64,000 nt of DNA from Leptidea sinapis (Eukaryota; Arthropoda; Insecta; Lepidoptera; Pieridae). The first letter of the stretch is position 1, and each line of letters opens with the position of its first letter. Location: assembly GCF_905404315.1 (NCBI RefSeq), contig NC_066304.1:7874001-7938000 (forward strand). Reading direction: 5' to 3'. The position numbers and the translations under genes are program-made. Of the stretch, positions 42,852-55,329 are shown piece after piece. Below the pieces are notes generated by a model. It was not told where the DNA came from. It saw nothing but the letters and a program-made list of their open reading frames with translations, and did not search any database.

Positions 42852-44117
42852 GTGAGTTCCTCCTCTTACATCTCATCTCCCCGTCTGTGTCGCAGACTTC
42901 TAAGGCCTCAGCGGCAGGCAAGAGGCAGTTAATTCAATCCCACTTTTATAAGCTGTTTGTACTTCGGTACGATATAATATACAAAATATAGTCTTTCAAT
43001 TTCAAACTATCTTTAGGTATTTGAAAAGCCATCATTAATATTGTGTTTAATAATATGAAAACGCTACGCGATGCTTTTTTATGACTAAATGAGTCCTTTT
43101 ATTAGTTATACTATGATAGCTCACTAATAATACACGTCACTAACATATATTTTATAAAAATAACTTTATATTAATTAAACTTTTGACCAATTCTCCTCTA
43201 ATAATTTTACCTTGTTTTGTTATATATATATATTATGCAACTCGAGCTTAAGACAATCAAAGTCTACAGATAATCTCATCCATGTATATTGCTACGATCA
43301 TGTTTGCTACGAACACTGTAGGGCCTCCATAATAAATGAAATGCCCGGTTTCTATAACAACGTATCATTCATCAAATTATTTAAACAAAATATTATTTAG
43401 TAAATAATAAACTGATTCAGTAACAAGTCTGATCTTATGTATTGTAACATAAACAAAAACAGAATTATTAGTGAATAAGTATATTATTTACTAAATTCAT
43501 ATATCAAATTGTTACCCTACATTTAGGATATAGATGTTTATATAAATAGCTGTTGTGTTTTTTTTTAATAATTAAATAAATTAAAAAGGTAAAAAAAAAT
43601 CATTTAGATATGTGGTTTGTTAACCTTGCTAACTTATTTTAAGTTTAATTATCTAATACGTTAGATTGAATCCTACTGTTATTAGCTGTTTGTAATTCGT
43701 TAATTTGAAAAGTTATATAAAAAAATAAGAAGTAATAAAAACCAGCAACACCATACTTACAGCACAAAATACAAATATGATTAAATATCGTCAAATATAA
43801 AACCTGAGCGTTCAACGATAAAAGTGAGTCTAAAATTTACTAAAATGTTCAGTGCACTCATTCATAAGTTCTTCCTTCTTGCCTTCTAACAATATTCCTG
43901 GCATATCATTTTGTTAGACAGTGACAACCTTACAGACCCTTAAGACTTTCATAATGCCTCCTTCCCCTCGTTAGGAGTTATTTATTATCAAACAGCATGC
44001 AAAATGTAAAGCTAGAAATCAAACATGCATCGTGAACAACGCATTATTGCCATAATGAGTTGTGTTCACACTCATAGATAAGTCAGATCAGCTAAGAGTA
44101 TCCCGTCCTTGGTCCAG
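42852..44117 (+). other. Hey intron 1
   Basis: AT-rich, no recognised elements. It is bounded by GTGAGT and TGGTCCAG. Confidence 0.7.
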
Positions 44118-44332
44118 GTCCCCCGGGGGCGCCGGTGACTCCTGCCAGCTCATGAGCCGCAAGCGCCGGCGCGGCGTCATTGAGAAGAAGCGCCGCGACC
44201 GCATCAACACCTCGCTGACAGAGCTGAAGCGACTGGTGCCCGCTGCCTGCGAGAAGCAGGGCTCCGCCAAGCTGGAGAAGGCCGAGATCCTGCAGCTCAC
44301 CGTTGACCACCTCAAGATGCTGCATGCCAAAG
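44118..44332 (+). CDS. Hey: Hey exon 2, bHLH domain
   Basis: This exon carries the DNA-binding basic region and helix-loop-helix: SRKRRRGVIEKKRRDRINTS, LTELKRLVPAACEKQGSAKL and EKAEILQLTVDHLKMLHAK. The Gly in RRRGVIEK sits where Hairy/E(spl) proteins have Pro and is the hallmark of Hey. Basic residues and the EKAEILQ helix 2 are intact. The acceptor AG is at 44116-44117. The first base completes the Thr codon of exon 1. The donor GTACCC at 44333 follows AAAG, a weaker donor than usual. Hey proteins dimerise and bind E-box or class C sites. Confidence 0.93.
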
Positions 44333-45715
44333 GTACCCTTGAGAGCTCATCATCTGATACTCTACTGATATTCACGACCGTACACAAGCATTCATCAAAT
44401 ACTACTATGATTAGTTAGCAATAAAACTAATCAGGTACACCTACCTACTGTTATGTATTAGGTACATGTAGAATTAATGGCATCCTTAGTTAATGTTAAG
44501 TTTCACCTCAGAGGCAATTTAAATATTAATAAATTAAATAAATTATTTTATGATGCACTCGCTTTCAGCCTATACAGTTGTATCACAATCATTAGTTGAT
44601 TGTATTATGTCCAGAGCTCAAATGTAATAAGCTGACTATTTCTTAACTAATTTACTAGTTTTTATTTATTTATTTATTGGACAAACACTAGTTATTACAT
44701 TCTTAAACGCTTAAATATATTAATGTTGACAAATGAGTTAAATGTTCAACAAATAAGGGTGTCACAGAATGCACAGTCTTTACTTTGGTGATCCTGAACA
44801 TATAACTTATATATAATTTATATTAACACATACATGATTCCTCAATAAAATTTATCATGTATTTAATAAAAATAAGATGAATTAATGATAATTAAGTAAT
44901 TGATTAAAACTCAAAGTGTAAAAACTTTAGATCACTTTTATGTATTCCGCACGTTTCCAACGAACCTCTTTCGCCACAAAGTTTCAACAGTATATTTTTA
45001 ATTTCGAAATAATGAGCAAACAGAATTGGAGAAAAAGTGTCGTAACCCCGCAATCACTTGTTCAGAACACGTGGCCAGATTGTGATCCTCAAGACCGTTA
45101 TATCCGACATTGAAATGTAAGAGAGCTTCCAAACAACGTAGGCCTTAACATCCGCTTCCTTGCAATTAACAAAGAAACCGTTAAACCTCGCAATAAAAAA
45201 CTGAATCGAGAATAAGTGCTCTATAAGAAACTTAAGTGCTATTTACTGTTAACCTATTTCCTGCAGGTTCAAATTGACATAAAATTAAACATTCTTTACA
45301 TCATTAAGTTTTGACTTTTCGAAAGTTTTTGGTGGATAGGTACCCGGACCTATCACACCTAGGTTCTAGTTACTAACTTACTTGGTGATTTAAAACAAAT
45401 ACAAATAAATAAATAGAATAATATATATCGATATATACCCGTTATAATAATTATTATTACTTGGTGTTCATCACACATTCATTGAAAAGCCGAGAATTTG
45501 ATATATAGACGTTTCACAAAAGTATTATGCGATTGTTGTGAAATAAACAATATTCTACATCGGAGTTTCATCAATACATTAGGTGAGGCAATATCAAAAA
45601 ATTAGTGCACCGCTGGTCCCCTATTTCACACAATAATTAGCATTAAATAGCAATAAAGTGGTCGTATCAGCCCTCATCTGGTATCAGTGGAGCTGGTCCC
45701 CGGCCGGCAGGACAG

Positions 45716-45723
45716 TTCCCACG
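45716..45723 (-). promoter_or_regulatory. Su(H)/RBPJ consensus site in Hey intron 2
   Basis: TTCCCACG, i.e. CGTGGGAA on the minus strand, in a GC-rich island with an E-box CAGGTG about 20 bp downstream. Confidence 0.45.
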
Positions 45724-46819
45724 CACCACCCCGGGTGACAGGTGGCCTACTATTAACAGGATATGCCGGCTCTCCGCGGCGCCGAGCACATATTTGGGTC
45801 ATTATTGCGAATGAGTCGATCATCAACACGGAAGTAACTTTGTAATGAATCTTGCATTTATATCACTTATGAGTCCTTTGCTTTCTCTTTATATATTTAT
45901 TATAAGTCATATAATGTTATTGCTCATCATAAAACCGTATTTGCATGCGGTGCATGCATTTATTTACAAGAGGTAGTCACATATTAAAATCTCATAAACA
46001 TTTCTGTTGTTGTTAACGTGTTGGCATGATAATATTGTATAAAGTTGAGATTACAACATAATGATACAAAGATGTATTAAATTTTTGACTCCTCAGGCTT
46101 AAATTAAATGAGAAACTTTTTAGTTATAGATATATTGTTAAATAATAAAAGTCAAACAGTGTTATTAAAAATATTTCAACTTCAACTAATAAAACAACTC
46201 AATAATCGCACTAATCGTTCCGTAACAATAACCGTTGACCTTATCGTAGGAGATGGCTGGTCACCGGTCACTGGTCACCGGTTGTCGGTTGCCGGTTCCT
46301 GCACTCTGAATATTTAAAAGACCTGCGTATTGTGGTTTACCACGGGAGACATGGTCGATGGATCACTTGTTCTATCGTTATTTGATTATTAACCGATTGT
46401 TAGAACGCCACCCTTGATGTCATTCATAAATCATTTTTTTCCTTTTGGTCGATAGGTTCAGGCAAGATAACCTACATTCCGTAATTTTGTGTACGATCTT
46501 TGTTGATTTTTATGTTATTTTCGGCAGAGTATTACGGTTGGAATAAATTAATCTATGTAATCATATTAAAAATATTATTTCTGCGTTAGTTTCGATTATC
46601 AAATTGACAAATGTTTATATTCTTGTTTTACTCGCTTCAATACAGGGTTGGCTTAGGAAAAACACATTGGACTGGCGAAAAATTGAGTAGTAATTCAGAT
46701 GCATGGTAACGTGTTTTCTCAAAATACAAATTTCCTATTAAATATTGATGTTTTGCAAAATTAAATTTAGTACAAAAGCGAGTGTTCACCATAATAAAAC
46801 TTTATGGGTGAATGCTGCG

Positions 46820-46827
46820 TGTGGGAA
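46820..46827 (+). promoter_or_regulatory. Su(H)/RBPJ consensus site in Hey intron 2
   Basis: TGTGGGAA matches YGTGRGAA. The surrounding DNA is AT-rich, so this one could be chance. Confidence 0.35.
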
Positions 46828-46953
46828 ATAGGTTTTAGATTTGTCTGAAGTAAATATACAATAAATTGTCGCTTTTATTCCTAACATAACGTTGCTGCTG
46901 GCTAGGCACAAATTTGCGAGCCATTCAATATTGAAACTTGACCGAAGCTCAGG

Positions 46954-47175
46954 TTTTTTTCATGAAAATAAGGGACGAGATGAGCAGGACGTTCAGCTGC
47001 TGGTAAATAATACGCCCTGCCCATTACAATGCAGTGCCGCTCAAAATTCTTAAAAACCCAAAATATCTGAGCGGCGCTATAGTTGCGCTCGTCACCTTGA
47101 GACATAAGTCTCATTTGCCCAGTAATTTCACTAGCTACGGCGCCCTTCAGACCGAAACACAGTAATGTTTACAAA
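46954..47175 (-). repeat. Interspersed repeat family A, copy 2
   Basis: Same blocks as 37521-37815 (CATGAAAATAAGGGACGAG, GCAGGACGTTCAGCTG, CATTACAATGCAGTGCC). It is truncated at the end corresponding to the element's 5' side, after ACCGAAACACAGTAATG. Confidence 0.85.
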
Positions 47176-47814
47176 TTATTGTGTTTACAGGTTGTCGATC
47201 ACTGAGTATAGAGGAGTTTAATACGCCACGTATTTGACATTTGATTCTCCATAAGCTTATCCTCACATAGTTGACTATTATTTCTACAATAGGTTACAAG
47301 TAGAGCCTATATTATAATAACACATTGCATTCCTTATAGACAATATAAATTAAATTAAATCTCGCATTTTTATCACGCTTTTATACGTTGCATCAAGGTA
47401 CTCCTAATTGGTTTTTAAACCAATTGATGAGGAACCATTGTCCAGATGTCTGTTACTCTCATGTCTGTGTCCACTGGGAGTGTGTCAGCCTCCACGTCAG
47501 GTAGTGGGTCCCGCACACACACACCTGCCGCCGGTCACAAAAACACCAGGAAGTGATACCGATCTCCGCGGCTATTGAGTTTCATTTTAACAATCTCAGT
47601 TTTAATACATTTTTAATACAGAGACACTTAATTAGATTTAGGCGGTAATCAATTATCCTGAAAGAACACAAATATGATTTTATCATCAATTGTTATTTGT
47701 TTTCTTAAAATATATTGATAAAGTAATCTTCGTTAAGTAATCAATATCAATTAAATCCCGGATTAATCTATTAAACCTGATAGCATTTAGTACAAACAGG
47801 GGTGGCTGCGGCCG

Positions 47815-47822
47815 CGTGGGAA
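47815..47822 (+). promoter_or_regulatory. Su(H)/RBPJ consensus site in Hey intron 2
   Basis: CGTGGGAA inside the GC-rich island at 47800-47900. Confidence 0.45.
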
Positions 47823-49671
47823 CCGAACCCCGAACCTCGTCCCACTGCCGCCAGCCAGCACTCTCCCCGACTCGGAGGGACTGTGGCCTCTCTATTGTGT
47901 GTTCCGTTCCCGGGTTCAATGTATAATCTCATTCTCTTATTCAGTATTTGATTTCTATTGTCATGTTTATTACGAATGTTTTTTTTATCATATATTTGAA
48001 TTAATACTTCTACTGGCGCGTTAGGGAAAAATGATCATAGAGAATATTTAAGATGCGCGCATACACCGTCACGCAAATTCGACACTCTGACGTTAGCTGG
48101 TCAACATCATTTGTATCATACCTCAGTTATCAAGTCTCTTGTAACTCATATGTCTACTGAACCACAACCAATGGACGAGAATTAAATAAATTAAAATATA
48201 TAATTTCAATTAATAAATAACTTTTAAAACAAAACAAATAATTTCTCACTAATTGTATTAAAAATATTTAATTTAATTAAGGATCTTTCTTTTGTTACGT
48301 TGAAAAATATTCCTGCGTTCGTACATCATATGTATAATAACTAATTAATCTCGTAATAGAATACGTAAAGACAATTCAAAAATAATCAAATTGCTATCGA
48401 TTCATTAATGATCTACGTAGTAGAAGGCAATAAAATCAATATTTTTTGCGTATCGGAAGTCCATTGAATGACGACACACATCTCGTATTGTTTGGCCCAT
48501 ATATCGTAATCTCCCGGGAGCCGGGCGCACCACGCTCTCAGGAGCGGGGCCCGGAAGTTCAATACTATCAGGAAGGGGTTGTGACTCGTGCACACCTGTG
48601 GGACTGCGAGGAAGGACGTGGATGTAGAGTTCTATACCGCTGTCTTCATTGAAGCTTTTTAATATTACACTCCGTTTTATATTGATGATTGATTGATGAT
48701 TTTGATGAATATAATGCAACGGAAACCAAACTTTATCGACAATATTATTATAACTTGTTTATTTTAGTTGAAACAAGATTACTAATAAAACATATTTAGA
48801 TTTTCATTTTTATTTTTTTATTTCAATTTTATCAGAAATACGAAAAGAAATATTTAAATATTTAAAAATCTAAAAATATATAGTTATATTAAACTCTAAT
48901 TAATATATTGAAATATTATCAATATTACCATTAGTCTTACTTTGGTAAGGCTTATTTTTTCCAGATGGAATTCTTGATTCATCAAGGGCTGAATTTAATA
49001 TCTCACCCGAGTCTTATAATGTATACATTGATGAAATTATAAGAAATTATTTATTGATACGGTCTATACAAAGTTAAAACCTAATATTAAGTTTTATTTA
49101 AGGCTATAGCCTCTATAGAGAGAGATAAGTTTTAACAGACTGAGCTTCGTTTAAAGCTTCCCAAATCCCATAATATTGCCAGCGGAGTGTCACATAATAG
49201 GTTCTCTGCCCTATCTTTACGAACCCTTCGTTCAAGACCACATCAAGTTTTAGCGGATCCTTATTAGTTTCCCCTAAGAATAACTCCGGAAACAATGTCC
49301 CGTTACACTATTTTCTCTCCTTTTCTCATCGCGTAGTAACATTTTTCGTCTCTTTTCACTTGTTGCTCAAAGGGTTCTTTTATAGGGTGAAACGTGAATG
49401 GTTTTCTTTGTATCGTGAGTCGTTTTGTGCCACTTACCTATTTATACGCAAATTGTCGCATCTGCATCGTAGAACCAGATATTCAACAATTTGTTTAAAT
49501 AATGGTGAACAATTTCTACAAATTTTAATTGCTTCAAATATAAAATGGATCGGCTCAAAATGCTTCGTTATGTGAAAAAAGTATTTATTTAATTAAGACT
49601 TTTTAAATACAGAATTATTGTAATCTGTTCATGATTTATCGTATTAATTGTTGATTTTAAAAGTAATACAT

Positions 49672-49914
49672 ACCAGTGGGAGGTTCCTTTTCACAGGAGG
49701 CTAGATTATGGGAAGGTACTAGGGTAGCTAGTGAAATTACTGGGCTAATGAGAAAACATCCTATGTCTCAAGGTGACGAGCGCTATTGTAGTGCCCCTCT
49801 GAATTTTTGAGTTTTTCAAGAATCCTAAGCGGCACTGAATTGTAATGGACAGAGCGTATCAATTACTATCAGCTGATCGTCCTGCTCGTCTCGTCCCTTA
49901 TTTTCATAAAAAAA
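49672..49914 (+). repeat. Interspersed repeat family A, copy 3
   Basis: Plus-orientation copy from ACCAGTGGGAGG to CTTATTTTCATAAAAAAA. It has an internal deletion of the TAGATTATGGG...CCGTAGCTAG segment relative to copy 4. It lies 270 bp before Hey exon 3. Confidence 0.85.
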
Positions 49915-50181
49915 TATACGTAGTCTCTGCGAAATATCGAATATTTAAATGATTATACCTGACTTTTCGACTTTAATATTATAAAATATTTGTATATCGG
50001 CTGATCATTATTACTATACTTCGGACCTTGGAAAACTTTCTATAAAAATATTGAGATGTTCAGGATAGATAGATGAGACAACAATCAAAAAATTTTAATT
50101 CCACTCCCCGCTCGAGCTCTCCTTTTAAGACTCCACCGATACCAGAAGCTGTGTGTTCATGTTGAGTGTCTGTTTCCACAG

Positions 50182-50426
50182 GTCTGGACACGTTAGCTTA
50201 CGACCCTCAGAGGTACGCCATGGACTACCACAGCATAGGGTTCCGCGAGTGCGCAGCCGAAGTAGCGCGCTACTTGGTGAGCTGCGAGGGGCTGGACATC
50301 CAGGATCCGCTGCGGCTTCGCCTCATGAGCCACCTGCAGTGCTTCGCGGCGCAGCGGGAGCTGGCAGCCAAGTCCAACTGGGGCTACCCACAGTACCCAC
50401 CCGCACCGCACCACACCTACACCGAA
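50182..50426 (+). CDS. Hey: Hey exon 3, Orange domain
   Basis: After TTTCCACAG the exon encodes GLDTLAYDPQRYAMDYHSIG, then the Orange domain FRECAAEVARYLVSCEGLDI, QDPLRLRLMSHLQCFAAQRE, then a Pro/Tyr-rich linker (YPQYPPAPHHTYTE). The Orange domain gives partner choice and repression specificity. Two donors in the same phase exist: GTAAGA at 50427 and GTACAC at 50436, nine bases apart. The second would add VRQ. I chose the first because GTAAGA fits the consensus better. Confidence 0.92.
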
Positions 50427-51353
50427 GTAAGACAGGTACACGCCAGACACCCGCTCTACAGCATACAGCAATGAACATTCGTCAAGATATTTGAATACGA
50501 ATTCAAGATCTAAAAGCTGATGCGTCCAATATAAGAACATTAATATTTATACAGTTAATTCTTTATTACTTTTTATGAAATAATTTATATTATTTAAACA
50601 CGACTCGTATATTGGATTCAGCACCTTACAAACTAATTTGTTATTTATAGTACAGCCTTTGTAAAATACTAATCTATTTGATTGAAAGGCCATTGAAGTG
50701 GCCGTTGAGTTACTTGTATGTTTTACTCACGAGCTCTACTTTTGCCGTAACCATATGTTATGGTAGATTTAGTAATTTGACATTGACAATGGAGACCACA
50801 TTTTTTTTGTTATTTAGAATGGTATTTAATTGCTCTGATGTCATTTATATTTTACATAATATTTGGATCATTCTGGCTATAATATTCAAAATGTCTATTA
50901 TATTTTTATGAAAGAGAAAATAAGTGACGAAATGTGTTAATAGTCCAACTGGTGTTAAGTGGTGTCTTAGTCTATGAACACTACACATAACAACCGCAGG
51001 CACAATCTCAAGGTAATAAGATGCTAATTAAATCGGACTGTACCCGTCACTTTAAACCTTAAACATGGGATCACTCATTATTTCAACCGAAAGACGTCCA
51101 CTGCTGGACAAAGGCCTTCCCCAAAGATCGCCACGACCATCGGTCCAGCGCTGCCCTCATCTAACGTACTCCGGCGATCTTGACCTCATCGTCGGTCCAT
51201 CTTGTAGAGGGCCTACCAACACTACGCCTTTCGGTACGTGGTGGCCACTTCCCAACGGCCGTCTGTCCTTCGAACTCTGTGCCCTGCCCACTGCTACTTC
51301 AAGATGTCAGTAGTGACAGTTAAACAGTATCTAACACCGGCCGTCTGTTGCAG
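50427..51353 (+). other. Hey intron 3
   Basis: AT-rich with repeat family B copy 2 at 51063-51305. Confidence 0.7.
51063..51305 (+). repeat. Interspersed repeat family B, copy 2
   Basis: Contains GACGTCCACTGCTGGAC, AAGGCCTTCCCCAAAGATCG, GCGCTGCCCTCATC and CGGCGATCTTGACCTCATCG, shared with 40161-40346. Its open frame (51065-51313) is not protein-like. It ends about 50 bp before Hey exon 4. Confidence 0.8.
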
Positions 51354-51614
51354 GACCCCACGACGTCGAGTGCGGCCCCCGCCCCCGCATCCTCGGCGGT
51401 GACGGCCCCGCTGTCTGCAGGCCCCAGCTACCCGCATTACGCGGGGCCCCCCGCACCGCCGGGGCCCCCAGTGCCGGGCCCCCCCGCGCTGGGCCCCCAC
51501 CCTGCCACGGCGCCCCACTACCCCGCCCCGTATCCTCATCATCCGCCACACCACCAGTACTCACAGAACACCTCCAAGCCCTACAGGCCCTGGGGGGCGG
51601 AACTAGCCTACTAA
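51354..51614 (+). CDS. Hey: Hey exon 4, proline-rich tail ending in YRPW
   Basis: The terminal coding exon follows CTGTTGCAG and is in phase 0. It encodes a Pro/Ala/His-rich tail (DPTTSSAAPAPASSAV...) and ends YSQNTSKPYRPWGAELAY with TAA at 51612-51614. The YRPW motif followed by GAELAY corresponds to the YRPW plus TEIGAF-type end that gives Hey (Hairy/E(spl)-related with YRPW) its name and separates it from the WRPW proteins that bind Groucho. The intron before it contains repeat family B (51063-51305). Confidence 0.95.
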   Translation, partial: DPTTSSAAPAPASSAVTAPLSAGPSYPHYAGPPAPPGPPVPGPPALGPHPATAPHYPAPYPHHPPHHQYSQNTSKPYRPWGAELAY

Positions 51615-52640
51615 CTATAATTATTATGCATTCGTTGCATAAGACTTCTAACATATCAAAAATAATGAGTCAGATATTTTATTAAAGAGTATTTCATAGT
51701 TTAATTGGTAAATTATTAATTAATAAAATTTCTAACTCCACCATTATATTATTATGCAAGAACTGAGGGGCTGTTGTTGTATATTACAAGAGTTTATTAT
51801 ACCTAGATACCAAAATGTGAAGACTGTTAAAAGTAGAAGATAAGTTGTGACTTGTGTGATACTTATATCTAAGAATATTAATTTAGTTTATTTAGAATAA
51901 TTGATTTTGGGACCAAAAAGAAAAGCTTTAATTTTTATCCTGAAATAGACTTATAAAATGTGTGATAATGTGTATATTTTCAACACTCTACAAGAGATGG
52001 CGCTCTTTTTATAATATATTATAGAATGACATGAAATAAGGAGTACGGCGTAATACGACTAGAATGTTTCAAGATATTACCTACTGACTGTATTTAAATA
52101 GTCACTTACGAGATATGAAAATCATAAAATAATATAAAAAGACATTGATTTACCTTACGAAGTCATTGCTTAATAATAATTAATATAACTTTTTTTTATG
52201 GAAAAGGCGGATAAATTGTGAAGGTAGTAATATCGTACTGAAACGACTATGATGTTATATCGAAAACTTTTGATGCTGAATGCTGTCTAGTAGTGAAAAT
52301 GAAATAGTAATAATAATACAATCAGAAATTCATGATGTTTTTCAATTAAAAGATGCATATATTATATACATTACCTATAATATGTTTATCGACTGCCCAG
52401 TGGCAGTCTGTTATGATATTAAATCAATTGTATAAATCTAATCATATTAAATTTTGTTTTGTTATTACGAGATATGTTACAAAGTATAGCTACATACGCG
52501 AATGATTTTGATAAGAGGTTGTGATTGTACATAGCTTTATATGACAATATATAATAATATGTTATGTGACCATGAATTGTATATTTTTGTAAATTTTTAT
52601 ATGATTGTGATAGCGATAAATAAATTATTTAAATACTTTT
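51615..52640 (+). other. Hey 3' UTR with polyadenylation signal
   Basis: About 1 kb of AT-rich non-coding sequence after the stop. AATAAA at 52619-52624 followed by T-rich sequence near 52650 is the best end. Earlier hexamers were not seen in a better context. Confidence 0.55.
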
Positions 52641-54400
52641 GAACAATTCTTTCATTTTTACCCCGGTCACGAAGGTGATGTACAAATATAATATACCTCC
52701 GAATTAAATAATTAGAAATGCAAGAGAGGTGTTTTAAATTTTCCACGTACGTGTCTTAACACATAAAAAGATAATTAATGGATTTATGATCCAGTTATGA
52801 TACTGGCACAGGTGCGGCGCGTTGGTTGCGAAGTCAATTGACCCCAACAGATGTCGAATATTGGACCGCGACTCGCGTCCCACTCCGCTGCATGAGACTA
52901 ATTCACCCCTGCGTTTCCCACGACACCCCTCTCTGTCTAACAACTCATACCGTCATAGGTGCATCTCGTTCTTTACTTCCGTAGGAAGAACTGAGGGCAC
53001 CTAAGGGTGCAAAAAGTATAATTTTTTATGCGTACGTGTGCGTGCCGTGTGTCCGGTGTTTTACGTGTGTGCGTGTGTGTGTGTATTGGCATTTATGATA
53101 CTTTGTTACTTCCGTTTGAAAAAATGAAGGCCATTTAAATGATACTGTTATGAACAACAAAGTTAGAGTTATTTTGAAAATATAATAGGTGTATATGATT
53201 AATTGTTTAGGTATTTTACAGGTGATGTTTTCTTAGACAAAGTAACTATTACCGAAATTTATTGTAAATATTTATTTTTAGTCGAGACACTAAATAATGA
53301 ACTATTTTATTCAAACTAACGGGTGAAGAAAAACATCAAGAAAACCCACATACACATACCTGTGAATAAATTCAAAGGTTGTGTATAAAGTAGAGCAACT
53401 TACACTGAGCCTCAAAGGGCGTTTTACTCACTGTTAGCTGCGTTAACCGATATTTAAAAAAAAATCTTACTATAATGTTTTAAAGATAGTTCACCCACAT
53501 ATACTACATTCGTCACAATAACATCGACAATGAGTAAATACATTCAGGATAAACTATTCATTAAATTTTTACAATCTAGGACGGCTGTGACCAAGTTAAT
53601 TGGAGACTTAAGTCCCTTAAGGAAAGAAATTTTACAAAATTATTATTGTAAGAAATAGGTAAGTAGTAATTATAATAACAGGCGTTTTAATCGTTTAAAA
53701 GGTTGTGTTGTGTCCATATTTCGCGGTTGTTAAAATGCTAACGAAAATTTGAGCAATTTGTAACGTCCGAGTTTCGTCCGGGCGGGGCGGCGTCGTCATG
53801 ACTCGGCATAAAATTAACTAGCTTGTAGAAAAGGGTACGCGTGACGTCACCCTGCGTAAGCCGTGACGTAAGAACACTTCACACGCGATCCAACTATAGC
53901 TCTGAGGTCGGGAAGTGGGTATGGAGGAGTGAAGGGTAAAAAACGGTTTATCTCGATTTCTAGCGAAACTACAAGTCCTATTGAAAAAAGTTAAATAGCA
54001 AAGTTGTACATCTACAACTTTAGTATTTACACTCTTTTCACAAAACAAAAATTACCAGATCGCCTGTAAATTATATTTCCTTTCATTTCTGTTATATTCT
54101 GTTCCTTTTCCAATGGGTTTCATTATTATTTTTGGTTTCGAAAATTATCGACCCTAGTCTACTTGTCTTGTCTGAAATCGAAACTATGCAATGCCAAGTC
54201 TCGGAATGGGTTTGACAACAAGACTTACAGCCACCGCCTGCAACTAAACCCATTTGCAAAAAACAGTGGTTTTATTTTTTTCCGTTCCTTTAAAAATACC
54301 GAAAGCGGTTTTAATCATTTGAGAATATTACCGGCATTTGACTTTAACAAAAATTGCAGTCAATTGCATTTCGTGGTGGGAATCGTTCATAGTTCATAGT
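52641..54400. other. Intergenic region with two GC-richer patches
   Basis: No gene recognised. One patch at 52800-52960 has no convincing frame and includes TTCCCACG at 52915-52922. A GT microsatellite lies near 53062-53083. A second patch at 53760-53880 is listed separately. Confidence 0.45.
53760..53880. promoter_or_regulatory. GC-rich patch with CRE motifs
   Basis: TGACGTCA at 53842-53849 is a perfect palindromic CRE and TGACGTAA at 53864-53871 is a half-variant. Just upstream is GGGCGGGGCGGCG, an Sp1-like box. It looks promoter-like, but no gene start was found on either side. Confidence 0.3.
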
Positions 54401-54439
54401 TAGCTTTAAATCACTTTCAGATAATTACTGTCGGACTGT

Positions 54440-55325
54440 CCTAATTCGTTGACATTTTTAACACTTGATACCATAAGCGGTCTCTAAAATGTTTGATGAA
54501 AGGTGAAGTCACTGTTATGTGTCCCAGAGGCTAAATGAGAGTCGTTTGACTGTCATGAGGATTGTCAATGATATCAAGAGACTGGTTCCGTCAGTAGAAG
54601 GCCTGAGTCTGGAAGAAAACCTCGAGATGATCGCTTTCTGGTGAACCAGGCATTGAGAAATCGCAAATCTTCTCATGTCGACCTCAAAAAGAGAAAGTGA
54701 GAGGTGTGCCAAACAGCTTAAGCACTGTTACGAGAAGGTTTCTCGCTGTCAATAAATTCAGTTGCCGTCCAGCCCGTGGCGCTAAATTACTCCACGAGCA
54801 CAGAGTTACTTGACTTCGCATCGTTCGAAATTGTGTGACGTAGTCTCAGGAGGACTGGGGAAGAGAATTAATCTCGGATGAAGCCAGAATATCACTATAT
54901 GCTGAGTACTGACGCGGACGTCAGCGAGTACTTAAAAATCAAAAAAAAAGTTTCGCAGAAGTTTGCTTTGTTCATTGTGCCGTATAAAGTTAGTCGTCCT
55001 AGAAAACGGCACTTTGAATGCACGCCGGTATATATAAGAAGTACTAATTCTTTAAGTATAACCGGCATTAACGGTTCTGGGATAAAATTTGATTTGGACG
55101 ATGGAACGCTCGCGCTCGTTGGATTGGCCAGCTAGAAGTCCCAACCTCAATCCCATAGAGCACATTTGGGATATTCGAAAAGGAAGAGTAAGATCGGTGT
55201 AGGCCGCTCTGCAAAACATCAGGGAACTAAGAACGCGTATTCCATAAGAAACAATTAAGGTTAGCATCGATAATATTCCCGGGTGAATATAAGCTGTCTT
55301 TGTAGCAAGAGGGGGCGACACTGGA
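54440..55325 (+). pseudogene. Tc1-type transposase relic
   Basis: Pieces in several frames follow Tc1 transposase order: SRLTVMRIVNDIKRLVPS, DRFLV-like text and RNRKSSHVDLKKRK (helix-turn-helix region, 54530-54710), CRPARGAKLLHEHRVT and QEDWGRELISDEARISLY (first catalytic Asp in SDEA, about 54850-54900). After an unrelated stretch of about 150 bp it resumes as LDWPARSPNLNPIEHIWDIR (about 55110-55170), holding the catalytic Glu (NPIEH). The second Asp block is missing. Stops and frameshifts abound, so it is an old dead copy. Confidence 0.85.
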
Positions 55326-55329
55326 TATT

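Larger units (their letters stand above)
44333..50181 (+). other. Hey intron 2 with GC-rich islands and repeats
   Basis: A 5.8-kb intron of AT-rich DNA. GC-richer islands lie at about 45660-45790, 47440-47530, 47800-47900 and 48530-48640; these stand out from the background and may be enhancers. Two copies of repeat family A lie in it (46954-47175 and 49672-49914). Three Su(H) consensus sites are listed separately. Confidence 0.6.

Noticed and set aside
42640..42921. Minus-strand and alternative-frame open frames over Hey exon 1
   Set aside because: They are shadows of the GC-rich Hey coding exon; the plus-strand frame has the start, splice phase and Hey features.
48405..48719. 104-codon minus-strand frame in Hey intron 2
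   Set aside because: Pro-rich but without start context, splice signals or family motif; more likely a GC-rich non-coding island.
53040..53090. GT-rich microsatellite as a regulatory Z-DNA element
   Set aside because: Short and impure; an ordinary microsatellite.
54928..55085. Possible separate insertion inside the Tc1 relic
   Set aside because: No target duplication, poly(A) or inverted ends; could equally be diverged transposase or deletion filler.
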